Shown one piece after another: positions 22,009 to 32,946 of a stretch of 64,000 nt of DNA (positions within the stretch are counted from its first letter, which is position 1; every line of letters starts with the position of its first letter). The position numbers and the translations under genes are program-made. Under the pieces are notes generated by a model, which had not been told where the DNA came from, searched no databases, and saw only the letters and a list, made by a program, of their open reading frames with translations. The stretch covers positions 372,001-436,000 of the forward strand of contig BQMF02000367.1 of the NCBI GenBank assembly GCA_027922465.2. Reading direction: 5' to 3'. Origin of the DNA: Turritopsis dohrnii. Taxonomy: Eukaryota > Cnidaria > Hydrozoa > Anthoathecata > Oceaniidae.

Positions 22009-22141
22009 AGAACTGTCTCCTAAAAAAACGAGAACTGCCCAAAAAAAGCATGAACTGTCTGAAAAACCGAGAACTGTCTAAAAAAAAACGAGAACTGTCG
22101 GAAAAAAACTCGAGAACTGTCGGGAAAAATCGAGAACTGTG
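22009..22141. repeat. Short tandem repeat, CGAGAACTGTC plus A-tract, about seven copies
   Basis: Units of about 17-22 bp, each GAGAACTGTC(N)2 followed by a run of A and C(G)GAGAACTG, between 22009 and 22141. The phase varies because the A-tract length varies. Non-coding. Confidence 0.85.
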
Positions 22142-22979
22142 GTGACACCTCGGGGCCATCGTACTTTTATGGCATGAAAATTCTTATTCCAGCTCATCGC
22201 ACCAACTTTTTAAAATCGTCATAAAATTTAAGAAACAACACTCGTATGAACAACTTTAAGCAATTTTATGTTTTGTTCGTTTTATTATGTATCATTAAAT
22301 TTGTCACGCTTTTATTGTAAAAAATTTTAATTGATGATAAAAGAGATAACGAGCATGTCTCATGCTAACAAACCAAATATCTTTTGAAATTAAGAACTTT
22401 CGCTTATAAGATTTATATCATTGAAAAGAGAAGAAAAAGATCTATATTTTGATATAGAAATTGCATTAAAGTAAAAAATGTTTCAAAATTTATTTTAGTT
22501 TAAAGTCAAAGGCCCACTTTTTCTGGGCACACTGTAGTACGAACTCAAAAGGGATATAGAATGTCGTGCTGTAAGATCGGGACCAAAACTAATTGGCGTC
22601 CACTTAATTATGGTTACAAACACTGTTTACACTTTCTTAATTGTCGGCGAATAATTATCACACCGAAAAAATAACTCTACCAATCAAAATCTCCGATATA
22701 GAATAATAGCGCACGTGCACAGCTGCATGTGTTTAAGTTTTTAAAAACAATCGTCTGTTGTGTACAGGTTGAGTGAGAAGATAATTCTGAAAAAAAAGTT
22801 GTGTTTCTTCCAAATCAAATAATGAAGATATTTTTTGGCATACTTTTACAGAATCATTTCAGAAAAAGAAGTTGAAATATTTTTCTTCAATTTTAGGCAG
22901 TCAAAACATACATGAACTTACAACAAAGCAGTGAAGTTGTGAATCTCTGTTTCATCACAAAGCTGGCACCGTATCCAGA
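22142..22979. other. Intergenic, nothing recognised
   Basis: AT-rich sequence; no repeats or coding signal beyond short chance frames. Confidence 0.4.
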
Positions 22980-23400
22980 GAACATTAGGGAGCTTACGAA
23001 ACTACGACCGCAACGTGGACGACGACGTGAGGCAAACAAAAGATTCACTTTACTCCATAGATTTGCTTTAAAATGGAAGTCATTTCACACTATACTATTG
23101 GGAAATGTTTTTAATTTTACTAATATCATTATTAGATTTGCACGTTCTACACACAACGTGAAAAGTAATATTTTGAAGTCGTACCGAAAACGAAGACGTG
23201 AGAATAGCAGTACTTCCGATAAATTTTCCTCGGTTCCTTCATGATTCTGTCTCTCAAAGTTCAAAAAACAAACTTCAAAGGCATTATGAATAAACTTCTT
23301 AACTCAAGTGTATAGTTTCTGCTCTTTTGTGATTCATAGAAGATAATATCTTGTACGTCGTCGTCCACGTTGCCGTCGTACTTTCGTAAGTTCCCTATTG
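22980..23400. repeat. Inverted repeat with GACGACGACG-rich arms
   Basis: About 22985-23035 (TTAGGGAGCTTACGAAACTA, GCAACGTGGACGACGACG) and about 23350-23400 (CGTCGTCGTCCACGTTGCCG, CGTAAGTTCCCTA) are reverse complements with a few mismatches. The ~310-bp loop has no convincing gene. It looks like a foldback or two opposed copies of one repeat. Confidence 0.7.
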
Positions 23401-23690
23401 TTAATAGTTCAAACAATTTATCAAAATTTATAACATTATTCATGTTCGTTCAAACAGAAATATCATAAGGAATTTCCACTTCAAAACATACATGTTCATT
23501 ACGAGAGTCAAGTGTACTTTCGTCAATATCATTGTCTTCATTTATATCAATATCAATCTCAAAATCTTTAATATGATTTTACATGTTTGCTTAGCTGATC
23601 ACGAGGAAGCAATGAATACGAATATTATTCTCGTCAAATCATAAAACTCCAACTTATTTTTCGTAATGCAATCATTTAAATAATTCTAAT
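23401..23690. other. Intergenic, nothing recognised
   Basis: AT-rich, without clear structure. Confidence 0.35.
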
Positions 23691-23759
23691 AAATTTCAGA
23701 ATCGTGCAGAATTGATAAAAAGACATTACCTGAAGTCATATTTTGAATAAATATATACG

Positions 23760-23890
23760 GCCACCAGTAATTACGACACGAATGGTACAAAGGAAATTTC
23801 ATCGATGTTATTGTATTCCTGCGTAAGCAAGGAATTGTTCCGTACGATGATATTTCATGTACGAAGATGGGCCCTTTTTTTTCAAATGTA
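23760..23890 (+). repeat. Solitary fragment sharing motifs with both 28.7-30.5 kb and 30.8-41.5 kb repeats
   Basis: It holds the start hairpin of the Helentron-like units (TATTCCTGCGTAAGCAAGGA, 23815-23833 region) and, 30 bp on, GTACGAAGATGGGCCC followed by a T run. This is a near match to the GTACGAAGGTGGGCCC core of the 169-bp satellite. The two motif sets also sit close together at 30.7 kb, suggesting they belong to one element family. Confidence 0.55.
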
Positions 23891-24194
23891 AATATGGCTG
23901 CTGTCGTACATGTTTGGTCACGATTGCACAAGGTTGATATCGTTTCAAAAGTGATCGTTTTAGTTTATGGAAATTTAAGGGTTTCTGTTTCACAATGATA
24001 TAAGTGTAATCTGTTTACCTGGTTTTACATGCTGGTACTGTTTCCGTGAAGATTATTTGTTTAAATAGGCTAAATGTGTAGTTTTGTTGTGTTGTTATTA
24101 TGCCAGCTATATTCAAGAAATTAATTTTAATTGAGCATTCTGCTCATTTTATTGTAATTTCATTTTATAAAGGTTACAGGGAACATGTATATAC

Positions 24195-24808
24195 ATATAC
24201 ATGCTTTTTTTATAAGAACCAGAGTAAAATCTGACCTGTGAGGCTGGCTGTTCTTATTTTTTGAGCCTTTTTCAGCCTGATTAGTACTTATGTTCTTATG
24301 GAACTTCCTATAAAATTAAAATAGATTATGAGTATGTATGCAAGGTGAAAAAAATCAAGCAAAATTCGCATCATGAATGAGTTGACTTGTGATACTTGTA
24401 AAGACTTACACATCCAACCTGGTAGATCCAATCAATGTAATATTTTATATGAATTATGCTGTTCTACTCTCTACATCATGGTGTACCCAGGCATCAGTGG
24501 TTCTTCAGGAATTCTAAGTAGGTACTTGTCAAGCTCCTTCTTGAATTTATCTCTCTTACATCCTGTGAGATTTCTTAACTGGGTTGGTAAAGAGCATTAA
24601 AAAGTCTTGGTCCTTGCATCTTGAAGACAATTCGCATCATGAGTTGTTCTTCATGAATTGTTCTTATTTTATAAAACAATTAAGGCTTAGCCTGTTCTAA
24701 TTTTTGAATAATTGATTTGAACCTCAGGTTGTTCTTACTTTGTTCTTAGGCCAAATCTGAGGCTTGTTCTTATAAAATTGTTCTTATATAAAAAAAAGTG
24801 TGTATACA
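24195..24808. mobile_element. ~610-bp inverted-repeat element containing a LINE fragment
   Basis: The ends (TATACATGCTTTTTTTATAAGAAC-like, and GTTCTTATATAAAAAAAAGTGTGTATA at the right) are imperfect inverted repeats of about 25 bp. The interior right part is rich in TTGTTCTTA words. The end design (CAC..TTTTTTTTATAAG) matches the element at 46.50-46.92 kb. On its minus strand, 24473-24640 reads like the C-terminus of a non-LTR retrotransposon reverse transcriptase (TGCKRDKFKKELDKYLLRIP then EEPLMPGY), with stops and a frameshift. Confidence 0.65.
24473..24640 (-). pseudogene. Non-LTR retrotransposon RT C-terminal fragment
   Basis: The minus-strand translation contains TGCKRDKFKKELDKYLLRIP-EEPLMPGY, preceded in a shifted frame by a GPRLFNAL-like block. 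That order (LFNALP..LRN..G...FK..LDK.L..IP..P..PGY) is commonly seen at the C-terminus of non-LTR reverse transcriptases in cnidarians. Stops follow. It is a short dead fragment sitting inside an inverted-repeat element. Confidence 0.6.
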
Positions 24809-26289
24809 GGCATTATGATCTTACAGACAGAATGAATGATCTTCTGTTTTCAACACATTTCAAAGTGTTTTGTTTTTTACAAAAAAAGCATCAAATTACC
24901 TTCAAAATATAGACTTAAGAAATGCTAATACAAATGAACATAGTGGTAGTCCCAGTAATCTAAATGGTAACCCAATTAGCAACTGACACTTGTTTAAAAT
25001 TTTTGCAATGGAATATTATTTTTATTCTAGCGATTATATGTTTTGTAGCTGAAAAGGATATTATTGTTGTATTAGTGAGTGTCAAATATTACTCATATAT
25101 ATTGGTTGTGTTGAATAATAAACAGTATGAAAAGCCAGTTGTTTTGATATGCTTATCTTTTGGGTAACATGAACTTTAGGCTGTTGCAGGCATATTTCCA
25201 AGCACTTTTCTACTAACGTAACCGGTAGTATAGAAACTAAATCCTATCAATTTTAAACTTCTGTGTTTTCGCAAAAACATGAGAAGAAAAAGAAAATTAC
25301 GTAACATACAGTAAATGAATGAAACATAAACATGGCACATAACATAAACACACACCTGTTTAGTTGAACTGTTTTATAATTCAAAAAGCTATATTATATT
25401 ATATTGTTCAGATTGAAGATCCTTCTCACAGGAGTTCTGCAGAATAACAGCAAAGTAATTACCCAACTATATACGTTGATATTGTGAAAAAAGAAACAGA
25501 GTTAGAGTGAGTGTAAAGCTGTTTGAAATCATGGAAAACGGTAGAATCGCCCCCTCCCCTGGACCCCTGCAAACTGCTTTTAAACTCAATCTTCCAAAAA
25601 AAAACGGTAGTAGCTGAAAGTGCTTGGAAATATGCCTGCTGTAATGCAGATTCACAGCCAGAAGGAAACAATTATCAATTTATCTCTTGGAGAAATCAAT
25701 AAGAACTTTCTATTTCAATTGACCAGACTTATCATGTCAATTATATGTCACAGACCTGATGATTTATGATAGACTCCATTTTGATCATTTTTTTATTTTT
25801 ACTTTCACTTACTGTTAGCCCATGTTAAATTGTGAATGTTCCATACAGGATTGTTTTTAGAGTGGTACAATGCATTATTCACAGGTGTAAAACCTGTACT
25901 ACTAGTTCTGCTGATAACCATAAGTTTTTCTGCACATTTGTTTTTGTTCTGATGTTTAATAATGTGTATGAGTAGTGATGACAGTTACATTTAACAGTTA
26001 ACTTGCAATTTGTGCTGTTCTTTGTTATTCCCTGGTATCATTTCTGTCCTGTAGACAACTACATAAACTCATACATTTACAACCCATAAAGAGACATGTG
26101 ACAAACTGTTCTAAAGATATTTTAAAGTAAGTTACAATATCTTGTGTAAATAGGTTTGATGCACTGAAGTCTTGTTAGTCTTTTGCATGTCTTATTTGAT
26201 CTTGAACCTATCATGCTTTTTTCGCTTTTTAAATTCCAATTCTATTATCCATATCTTGTTATTTTACACTTATGAATTAAAGATTTGAT
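24809..26289. other. Intergenic, nothing recognised
   Basis: AT-rich sequence with only chance frames. No inverted or tandem repeats of note. Confidence 0.35.
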
Positions 26290-26575
26290 GCCTTTCGATG
26301 TGCCTGATGTAAGAGATTCTACTGACTGGTCCACACAATTTAAACGATTATGCAAAGATTTCTACTAAAGACCAGGTTGATGCTGTTGAGGATTATGACG
26401 ACCCTTTGAAAGATTTGGAAGTGTATCTGCTGCTTTACGGGAAATCAATCCAGGCTTGGTTGCTGAAGAATTGAAAACGTTGTGGAAGTGCTTGATGAAC
26501 CAGTTCTAAAGCCTACTTCTGTAGAGGTTGAAGACGCGTTTGGAAACCTTACACAATTTACACCTATTTAACAAA
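26290..26575 (+). pseudogene. Decayed acidic coding fragment, probably transposase C-terminus
   Basis: Broken plus-strand frames give protein-like pieces: DWSTQFKRLCKDF, then DQVDAVEDYDDPLKDLE, then REINPGLVAEELK and EVLDEPVLKPTSVEVEDAFG, separated by frameshifts. Acidic tails of this kind follow the DDE domain in Tigger/CENP-B-like transposases, and a Tigger copy lies 1 kb downstream. The assignment is inference. Confidence 0.35.
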
Positions 26576-27253
26576 GATTGACTGTGTCCAATCCAACGTT
26601 GTCAAAGACAAAATAGTTTCTAAAAACAATGTAGTATTTTGACTATGGACACTATGAAGTGATTCATAAATTTCAGTTTTAGTTACGAATAATTTCAAAT
26701 TTCGTACATGAATATCCACCACATTGCACGGTTGTATCCACTGCGCGGTTGTTCGTTACAGCGCATAATGCTTGACAGTGGCATTTCCCAATCAAGCTGT
26801 TAATCTCTTTTCTACAAAACGTCCAAATTGGTTGGCAGTAGTTAAAGGCAGTAAGATATAAGTATTAACAAGCAACTCTGACTGTTCTGGGGAAATAAAA
26901 TTCCTTTCCCTTTTTAGAGTTTTGAGTTTTTGGTTAGATCTAAGATGCAACCATAGAATTACATTAACACCTATCTAATTATTGAATTACCTCAGTGATA
27001 TTGTAGTCTTTTGGTTCTGGTGAAAACTGCTCCTTTCTCACCTATGCGTTTGTGTAGTACATTAGCAGCGAAAACTTTCGGAAACCCAGAACTGCTCAGC
27101 ACCCACTCAAAAGCGTTCCAGAGTGTCTCGCATTACGATCAAAGTAACGAGTTAGGTTTTCAAAGCATTAAAATGTATATGATTTAGGATACAGAAGCAG
27201 CCGGTCGAGGGTTTTGGGAAATTCGCGAACTCCATTTCAGATTGTTTTTTATA

Positions 27254-28725
27254 CAGTGGAACCTCCTTAAAGTGGACACCTACTTAAGACGGCCAAAAAT
27301 ATTTGTCCCGGACGAATCCTTAATAAACCCTTATAAAGAAACCTCTCCAAACCGGACAATTGCCCCTAAAATTTACCTCTATAAAACCGAAAAATTTCGA
27401 CAAGAACATTCAGTATTTTATTTCTTTTTCTTATTGCAAGCATCTGTTTACAATATTTTCATTATGTTTATTTTCTGACCAAATTTCATTTTAATGAATG
27501 ATTTGTACCTAACTGGGCAATAGCAAAGGGTAATATGAGCATGCCTCCGATAACTCGAACTTCAGAGGAAAAATGAAAACAATCTCAGTAAAAAGTGACT
27601 ACTTTTCTTTCAATAATATAAATGGTTCTTCCAAAGTTGACAAAAGCTTTTTTTCTCCTGTAAATTGTTGAATGCACGGAACTTGCAAACCCTCGCCATC
27701 GCCAAGGCTGAATCTTTTTCCAGTTACTTTAGCTGTGCAACTCGCTTGAGAATGACTTCGTAAGAAATAAAATATGGTCTTTGCGAAACGCCCTGACTTT
27801 CCTTTTTTCAATTGTCCAACTGTAGTTCCATTACTAGTTTTTAAACAAACTGCATACTTATCAACAGGATTTCCCGACTCGCATTAGACTTCCAAGTATT
27901 ATGTAGATGAATTTGGGTTATTTTTTCGTATGCAGCCTAATAAGTCACTCAATCTTAGATCTGAGTCTTGCACAGGGGGAAACACAGCAAAATTCGCCTG
28001 ACTGGAATGGCGGCAGCAAATGCAACGGGTGATAAAATACCAATGTTTGTCATTGGTAAATCAAAATCCCCTCGCTGCTTCAAGGGAGTTAAACACTTAC
28101 CTTGCAGATTCAGAAATCAAAATAAAAGTTGGATGGATAGCGTACTTTTCGAATAGTGGATACGAGAAATGGATACAAAGTTTACAAAAGAGAAGAAGAA
28201 AGTAGCGCTTATCATAGATAACTGCCCAGCACATCCGACAATCGATAATCTCAAATAATCTCCATTGACCTTGTTTTCTTACCACCGAATACCACATCTA
28301 AACTCCAACCAATGAATCAGGGAGTTATACGCTCTTTGAAAGCATATTATAAGTCTTTAGCATTGCAAAGGCTCGTCGTACCTATTGATAAAGGAAAGGA
28401 ACTTCCTGTTTTTTTCGATTTTAGACGCAATGAAAATGCTCGATCTTGCATGGCATCAAGTGAAAACCTCCACCGTCGTCAATTGTTTTGCGAAAACAGG
28501 ATCAAAATCAGATCAATAAAACTTGGTGATTTTTACCCTCGAGGTACAACTGTTGAAAATGTTATTTCCGCAGACCAAAACGTGATGAGTACAGAACCTT
28601 TACTATCAGATGAAGAGGTGATAGAAGAGGTGATGAATGCAGCGAGTGGAGATGATGGTGATGAGGATGATGAGGATGAGGATGTTCTGTTGGACCCAGT
28701 TTGCCCAAAAGTTAGTGATACGTGA
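27254..28725 (+). mobile_element. Degenerate Tigger (pogo) DNA transposon
   Basis: The left end CAGTGGAACCTCCTTAAAGT at 27254, preceded by TA, has the standard look of a Tigger/pogo TIR. The right TIR was not found before the satellite at 28.73 kb. The transposase remnant is listed separately. Confidence 0.75.
27968..28725 (+). pseudogene. Tigger transposase (DDE) pseudogene
   Basis: Plus-strand frames read, in order, KIRLTGMAAANATGDKIPMF-VIGKSKSPRCFKGVKHLPC, NKSWMDSVLFE then a stop, KKVALIIDNCPAHPTIDNL (second catalytic Asp) then a stop, then MNQGVIRSLKAYYKSLALQR and an acidic tail (GDDGDEDDEDED). This is the standard order of the DDE_1 domain, from the strand leading to the second Asp through the QGVIRSLK motif. 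Frameshifts and stops (near 28156, 28258 and 28300) make it inactive. The N-terminal DNA-binding half is not recognisable. Confidence 0.85.
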
Positions 28726-28727
28726 TA

Positions 28728-30510
28728 CGTAAGTAGGCTACCTCCGTACAACTTTTCTAGTTGTTGTACGAAGGTGGGCCCAGGCGGTTTCCTGGTACGC
28801 TAGATGCTTTTATAGACATGTAATGGACAAATGAACATGTTTATCCATCAAGAAAACGTAAGGGAGCTTCTAATGACTTCTAACCAATAAACATAAATAA
28901 GTAGGGCCACCTCCGTACAACTTGACTAGTTGTTGTACGAAGGTGGGCCTAGGCGTTTTCTTGGTGCGCTAAATGCTTTTATAGACATGTAATGGACAAA
29001 TAAACATATTTGTCGGTCAAAACAAACGTAAGAGAGCTTCTTATGATTTCCAACCAAAATACGTAGGTAAGTAGGCTACCTCCGTACAACTTTTCTAGTT
29101 GTTGTACGAAGGTGGGCCTAGGCGGTTTCTTGGTGCGCTAGATGCTTACATTGACATGTAATGGAAAAATGAACATATTTGTCCATCAAGAAAACGTTAG
29201 GGAGCTTTTTATGTCTTCTAACCAATATACGTAGGTAAGTAGGCTTCCTCTGTACAACTTGACTATTTGTTGTACGAAGGTGGGCCTAGGCGGTTTCTCG
29301 GTGCGCTAGATGCTTACATTGACATGTAATGGACAAATGAACATATTTGTCGGTCAAAACAAACGTAAGGGAGCTTCTTATGATTTCCAACCAAAATACG
29401 TAGGTAAGTAGGCTACTTCCTTACAACTTTCCTAGTTGTTGTACGAAGGTGGGCCCAGGCGGCTTTCTGGTGCGCAAGATGCTTACATTGACATGTAATG
29501 GACAAATGAACATATTTGTCCATTAAGAAAACGGAAGGGAGCTTCTTATGACTTCTAGCCAATAAACATAAGTAAGTAGGGCCACCTCCGTACAACTTGA
29601 CTAGTTGTTGTACGAAGGTGGGCCTAGGCGGTTTCTTGGTGCGCTAGATGCTTTTATAGACATGTAATGGACAAATGAACATGTTTATCCATCAAGAAAA
29701 CGTAAGGGAGCTTCTAATGACTTCTAACCAATAAACATAAATAAGTAGGGCCACCTCCGTACAACTTGACTATTTGTTGTACGAAGGTGGGCCTAGGCGT
29801 TTTCTTGGTGTGCTAAATGCTTTTATAGACATGTAATGGACAAATGAACATATTTGTCGGTCAAAACAAACGTAAGGGAGCTTCTTATGATTTCCAACCA
29901 AAATACGTAGGTAAGTAGGCTACCTCCGTACAACTTGAATAGTTGTTGTACGAAGGTGGGCCCAGGCGGTTTCCTGGTGCGCTAGATGCTTTTATAGACA
30001 TGTAATGGACAAATGAACATATTTGTCGGTCAAAACAAAGGTAAGGGAGCTTCTTATGATTTCCAACCAAAATACGTAGGTAAGTAGGCTACTTCCGTAC
30101 AACTTGAATAGTTGTTGTACGAAGGTGGGCCCAGGCGGTTTCCTGGTGCGCCAGACGTTTTTATAGACTTGTAATGGACAAATGAACATATCTGTCGGTC
30201 AAAACAAACGTAAGGGAGCTTCTTATGATTTCCAACCAAAATACGTAGGTAAGTAGGCTACTTCCGTACAACTTGAATAGTTGTTGTACGAAGGTGGGCC
30301 CGGGCGGTTTCCTGGTGCGCCAGACGTTCATATAGACTTGTAATGGACAAATGAACATATCTGTCGGTCAAAACAAACGTAAGGGAGCTTCTTATGAATT
30401 TTAACCAATATACATAGGTGAGTAGGGCCATCTCCTTCTTTCGACTTGACTAGTTGTTGTACGAAGGTGGGCCCAGGCGGTTTCCTGGTGCGCTAAGGTG
30501 CATGCTATAT
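28728..30510 (+). repeat. 169-bp satellite, eleven head-to-tail units with a hairpin each
   Basis: The core ACGAAGGTGGGCC recurs at 28768, 28938, 29106, 29274, 29443, 29612, 29781, 29950, 30119, 30288 and 30461, that is every 168-170 bp (once 173). Each unit carries CCTCCGTACAAC, a ~10-nt loop and GTTGTACGAAGG, which form a 12-bp stem. It then has GGTTTC(C/T)TGGTGCGCTAGA, GACATGTAATGGACAAATGA and GTAGGTAAGTAGG, the last a splice-donor-like string. The unit length is not a multiple of three, so no frame persists. The repeat starts directly after the Tigger remnant. Confidence 0.95.
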
Positions 30511-30766
30511 AGGCATGAAATGGACATAAAACTTTTTCCGAATATTAAGAATTTAAATTTTTCGCAGTATTTTTGATTTTCTATTTACTTTACTTACATG
30601 AAAATTGTTTTTGTCTACTACTGCTGGGTGGGTAATGCGCGATGCGTACCGTGGCCACCATAGTACAGATCGGGCCACCATCGTAGTTGTTTCCGAATGT
30701 GGCCACCTTCGTACAAGTGCCAATTTTCGTACGGAACAGAATACTTTGAAACCGTTCGTGTTTTTT
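30511..30766. other. Junction between satellite and Helentron-like array
   Basis: It holds GC-rich words GGGCCACCATCGTAG and GTGGCCACCTTCGTACAAG related to the satellite hairpin, then ATACTTTGAAACCGTTCGTG, which is the sequence following each start hairpin in the array. No gene. Confidence 0.5.
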
Positions 30767-32946
30767 GTATTCCTGCGTAAGCAAGGAATACTTTGAAACC
30801 GTTCGTGTTTTTTGTATTCCTGCGTAAGCAAGGAATACTTTGAAACCGTTCGTGTTTTTTTTGTTTTTTTTTTTTTTTTTTTCACTGTCCAAACCTAGAC
30901 CAATTTTTGTCGATGGGAAATAGCCACTCAAATCATTAATGTTCCCAACTTACATTCTTTTTATGATTTAACAGTCTAAACTCACACTATATTCATTGTA
31001 TACAAGTACTTTGCTTGAAAAGACTCTAAAAGTGTAAAATATAAGCTCTACTGAAAGGAATAATTAACATATGGCTAAATCGCAGATGCCAGGTAGAAAT
31101 GTTGTTTCATGTGAGTCTTATGCAACGTTCTTAAGTTTTCCGTAGTTGATTTAAAAATGGAAGCGAAGAAGCATGCGTAGATCTGTGAAAGTTTCTTTGC
31201 TGAATATATGGATATAGAAGAGGTTGTAGTTCGGCTGTAAAACTTAAAAGAATCAAGAACATTTATGATCCAAGCTGATAATCTACGTGAAACTAATATT
31301 CTTAGTAGTCATTCTTGATAAATAAGCAGTTCTTGATGCTTCAAAACAGATATGAACGACTACCAATAGGGTATGTTTATATCGATTTAATGCGTAAGGT
31401 TTCTATTAGTCCTTCTAAATGTAATACATATTTTTAATTCATGTTCCTAGATAAGCTACCCTGTTTTTATAAAGCTCTGGAATCTTGAAGCACAGTTTAT
31501 CTTCCTCATCAGCTTATACCCATTTTATTAATCAATAGATGACCACTTTTTTAATTGACTAGTCGAATTTAAAATATTGTATGATTCTAAAATTTGTATA
31601 CTATCAAGCTGACGATAAAAAGGAAACACAGGTATTTTTATTATTTCGCAAGGCCAAGTAAAAGTTTTTATTATGAAGTTCAGGTACAAACAACATAAAG
31701 ATTTTCATACTGTATAGTTTTAAAAGGAGTATTTTGAAACGTCCACGGAAGAGTGTTCTCTAATGGATTTTTAAACTGACGGTGTTCCTTTTTAAGCTTG
31801 ATCTCCGGCAAAATTTTTCAAAGTCTCTTAACTTTTATGATGCTCTCGGGAATGTAATTAAATGAATTCGAAGTTATTACTTCTTGAGCACAGACTTTTC
31901 TTTACGCGACAAACGTTTTATTACTTAACAAGAGCCAGATGGCGAAAAACGGTACCAGCAATTTTACTTAAAGTTATGAAAAGTTACTACAAAGTTCTTT
32001 GAGGCTTGTGTTTTTTTATATTTCACTGGTGGAAAACAGGTACAAACGATAAATTTGTTAAAATTATTAGTTAGTGTAAAAAGGGTCTAATCATAAACCA
32101 CCAGAAATTAATTTATTAAAGACAAAAGAATTATACATGCGTGATATGAGCTGTATATGATTTTTTTATAAGAAAATTTTTGTAAGACTATGTGTAGAAA
32201 AAAAACACGCGTTTCGAAAAAAAAAATATGTTTTTAATTATAATTTCATGAAACCAAAAATGAATTCAAACAAATAACTGCCTTTTCGAACTAGATCTTT
32301 GAAAGCCTTAATACAGAAACATATAGTGTATAGTTAGCTAACAACTGAGGTCATATGAAATTTTGAACTGATAAGCTTTACCGTCAAGAAAAGCAACATA
32401 TCAAGTATTTTCAGTTAGCGTAATGAACTAAAAGTCCCATTTTTAAGTAGGGCTATTTGATAAGAATTCATTCTTTCATGGATTAAGCTACAAAATATCA
32501 GATTATGTACTTTTGAAACAAAACGCAATCTACTTTTAAATGTTTGTTACAGAAAAGCTTCCAAAATTCGAAGGCTGCGTTCCTTCATTAAAACTTACAT
32601 TGCGTTATTAGTAGAGTCTGGAGGAGTAGGAGTCCGCGGGTGTTTTAATACGGTATTCGCTATCGCTGCTACCGTAATAACTTCTTGAAAATTCTTTAGG
32701 GAATACAACTTTGAATTAAAATCTTTTTTAAAAAATCTCTAAATTGAAGCAAGACTGAAGTTTTATATGAGACAACAAAGTTTAATTGTTATCGTTGTTA
32801 AAAGGTAAAATGTAAAATACTGCAAACATCATTCTGCATTATGCATATCGTTTTAAAGCGTGAACTAACATTCATTTCTTTCTGAAAAGCCTCCAGAAAG
32901 TCTTCCAGTCATCTGCAGGAATACTTCTGCCCGGTAGGGCATCTTG
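30767..32946 (+). mobile_element. Array unit 1 (type A, longest)
   Basis: Two start hairpins in tandem (30767-30791, 30814-30838; 47-bp repeat), T tract, CTGTCCAAACCTAG at 30885-30898, end copy GCAGGAATAC 32915-32924, terminal hairpin 32928-32941. A short Kozak-like reading frame starts at 31157 (ATGGAAGCGAAGAAGCATGCG then TAG). The body is about 700 bp longer than the other type A units. Confidence 0.7.

Noticed and set aside
22912..23244. 110-codon plus-strand ORF, Arg-rich
   Set aside because: Its Arg-rich part is one arm of the inverted repeat (GACGACGACG); no homology recognised and no splice or start context.
24373..24600. 75-codon plus-strand ORF
   Set aside because: It is antisense to the LINE reverse-transcriptase fragment.
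29413..30358. Series of ~60-codon minus-strand ORFs with nearly the same peptide
   Set aside because: They come from the 169-bp satellite; 169 is not a multiple of three, so each unit shifts frame and no protein continues.
28728..30510. CRISPR-like array
   Set aside because: The whole 169-bp unit repeats with no unique spacers; the genome is eukaryotic.
30553..30931. Two overlapping minus-strand ORFs of 110-113 codons starting in a lysine run
   Set aside because: They are translations of the T tract and the tandem start hairpins (repeated NTNGFK-type peptides) and break with the repeat, with no independent coding sign.
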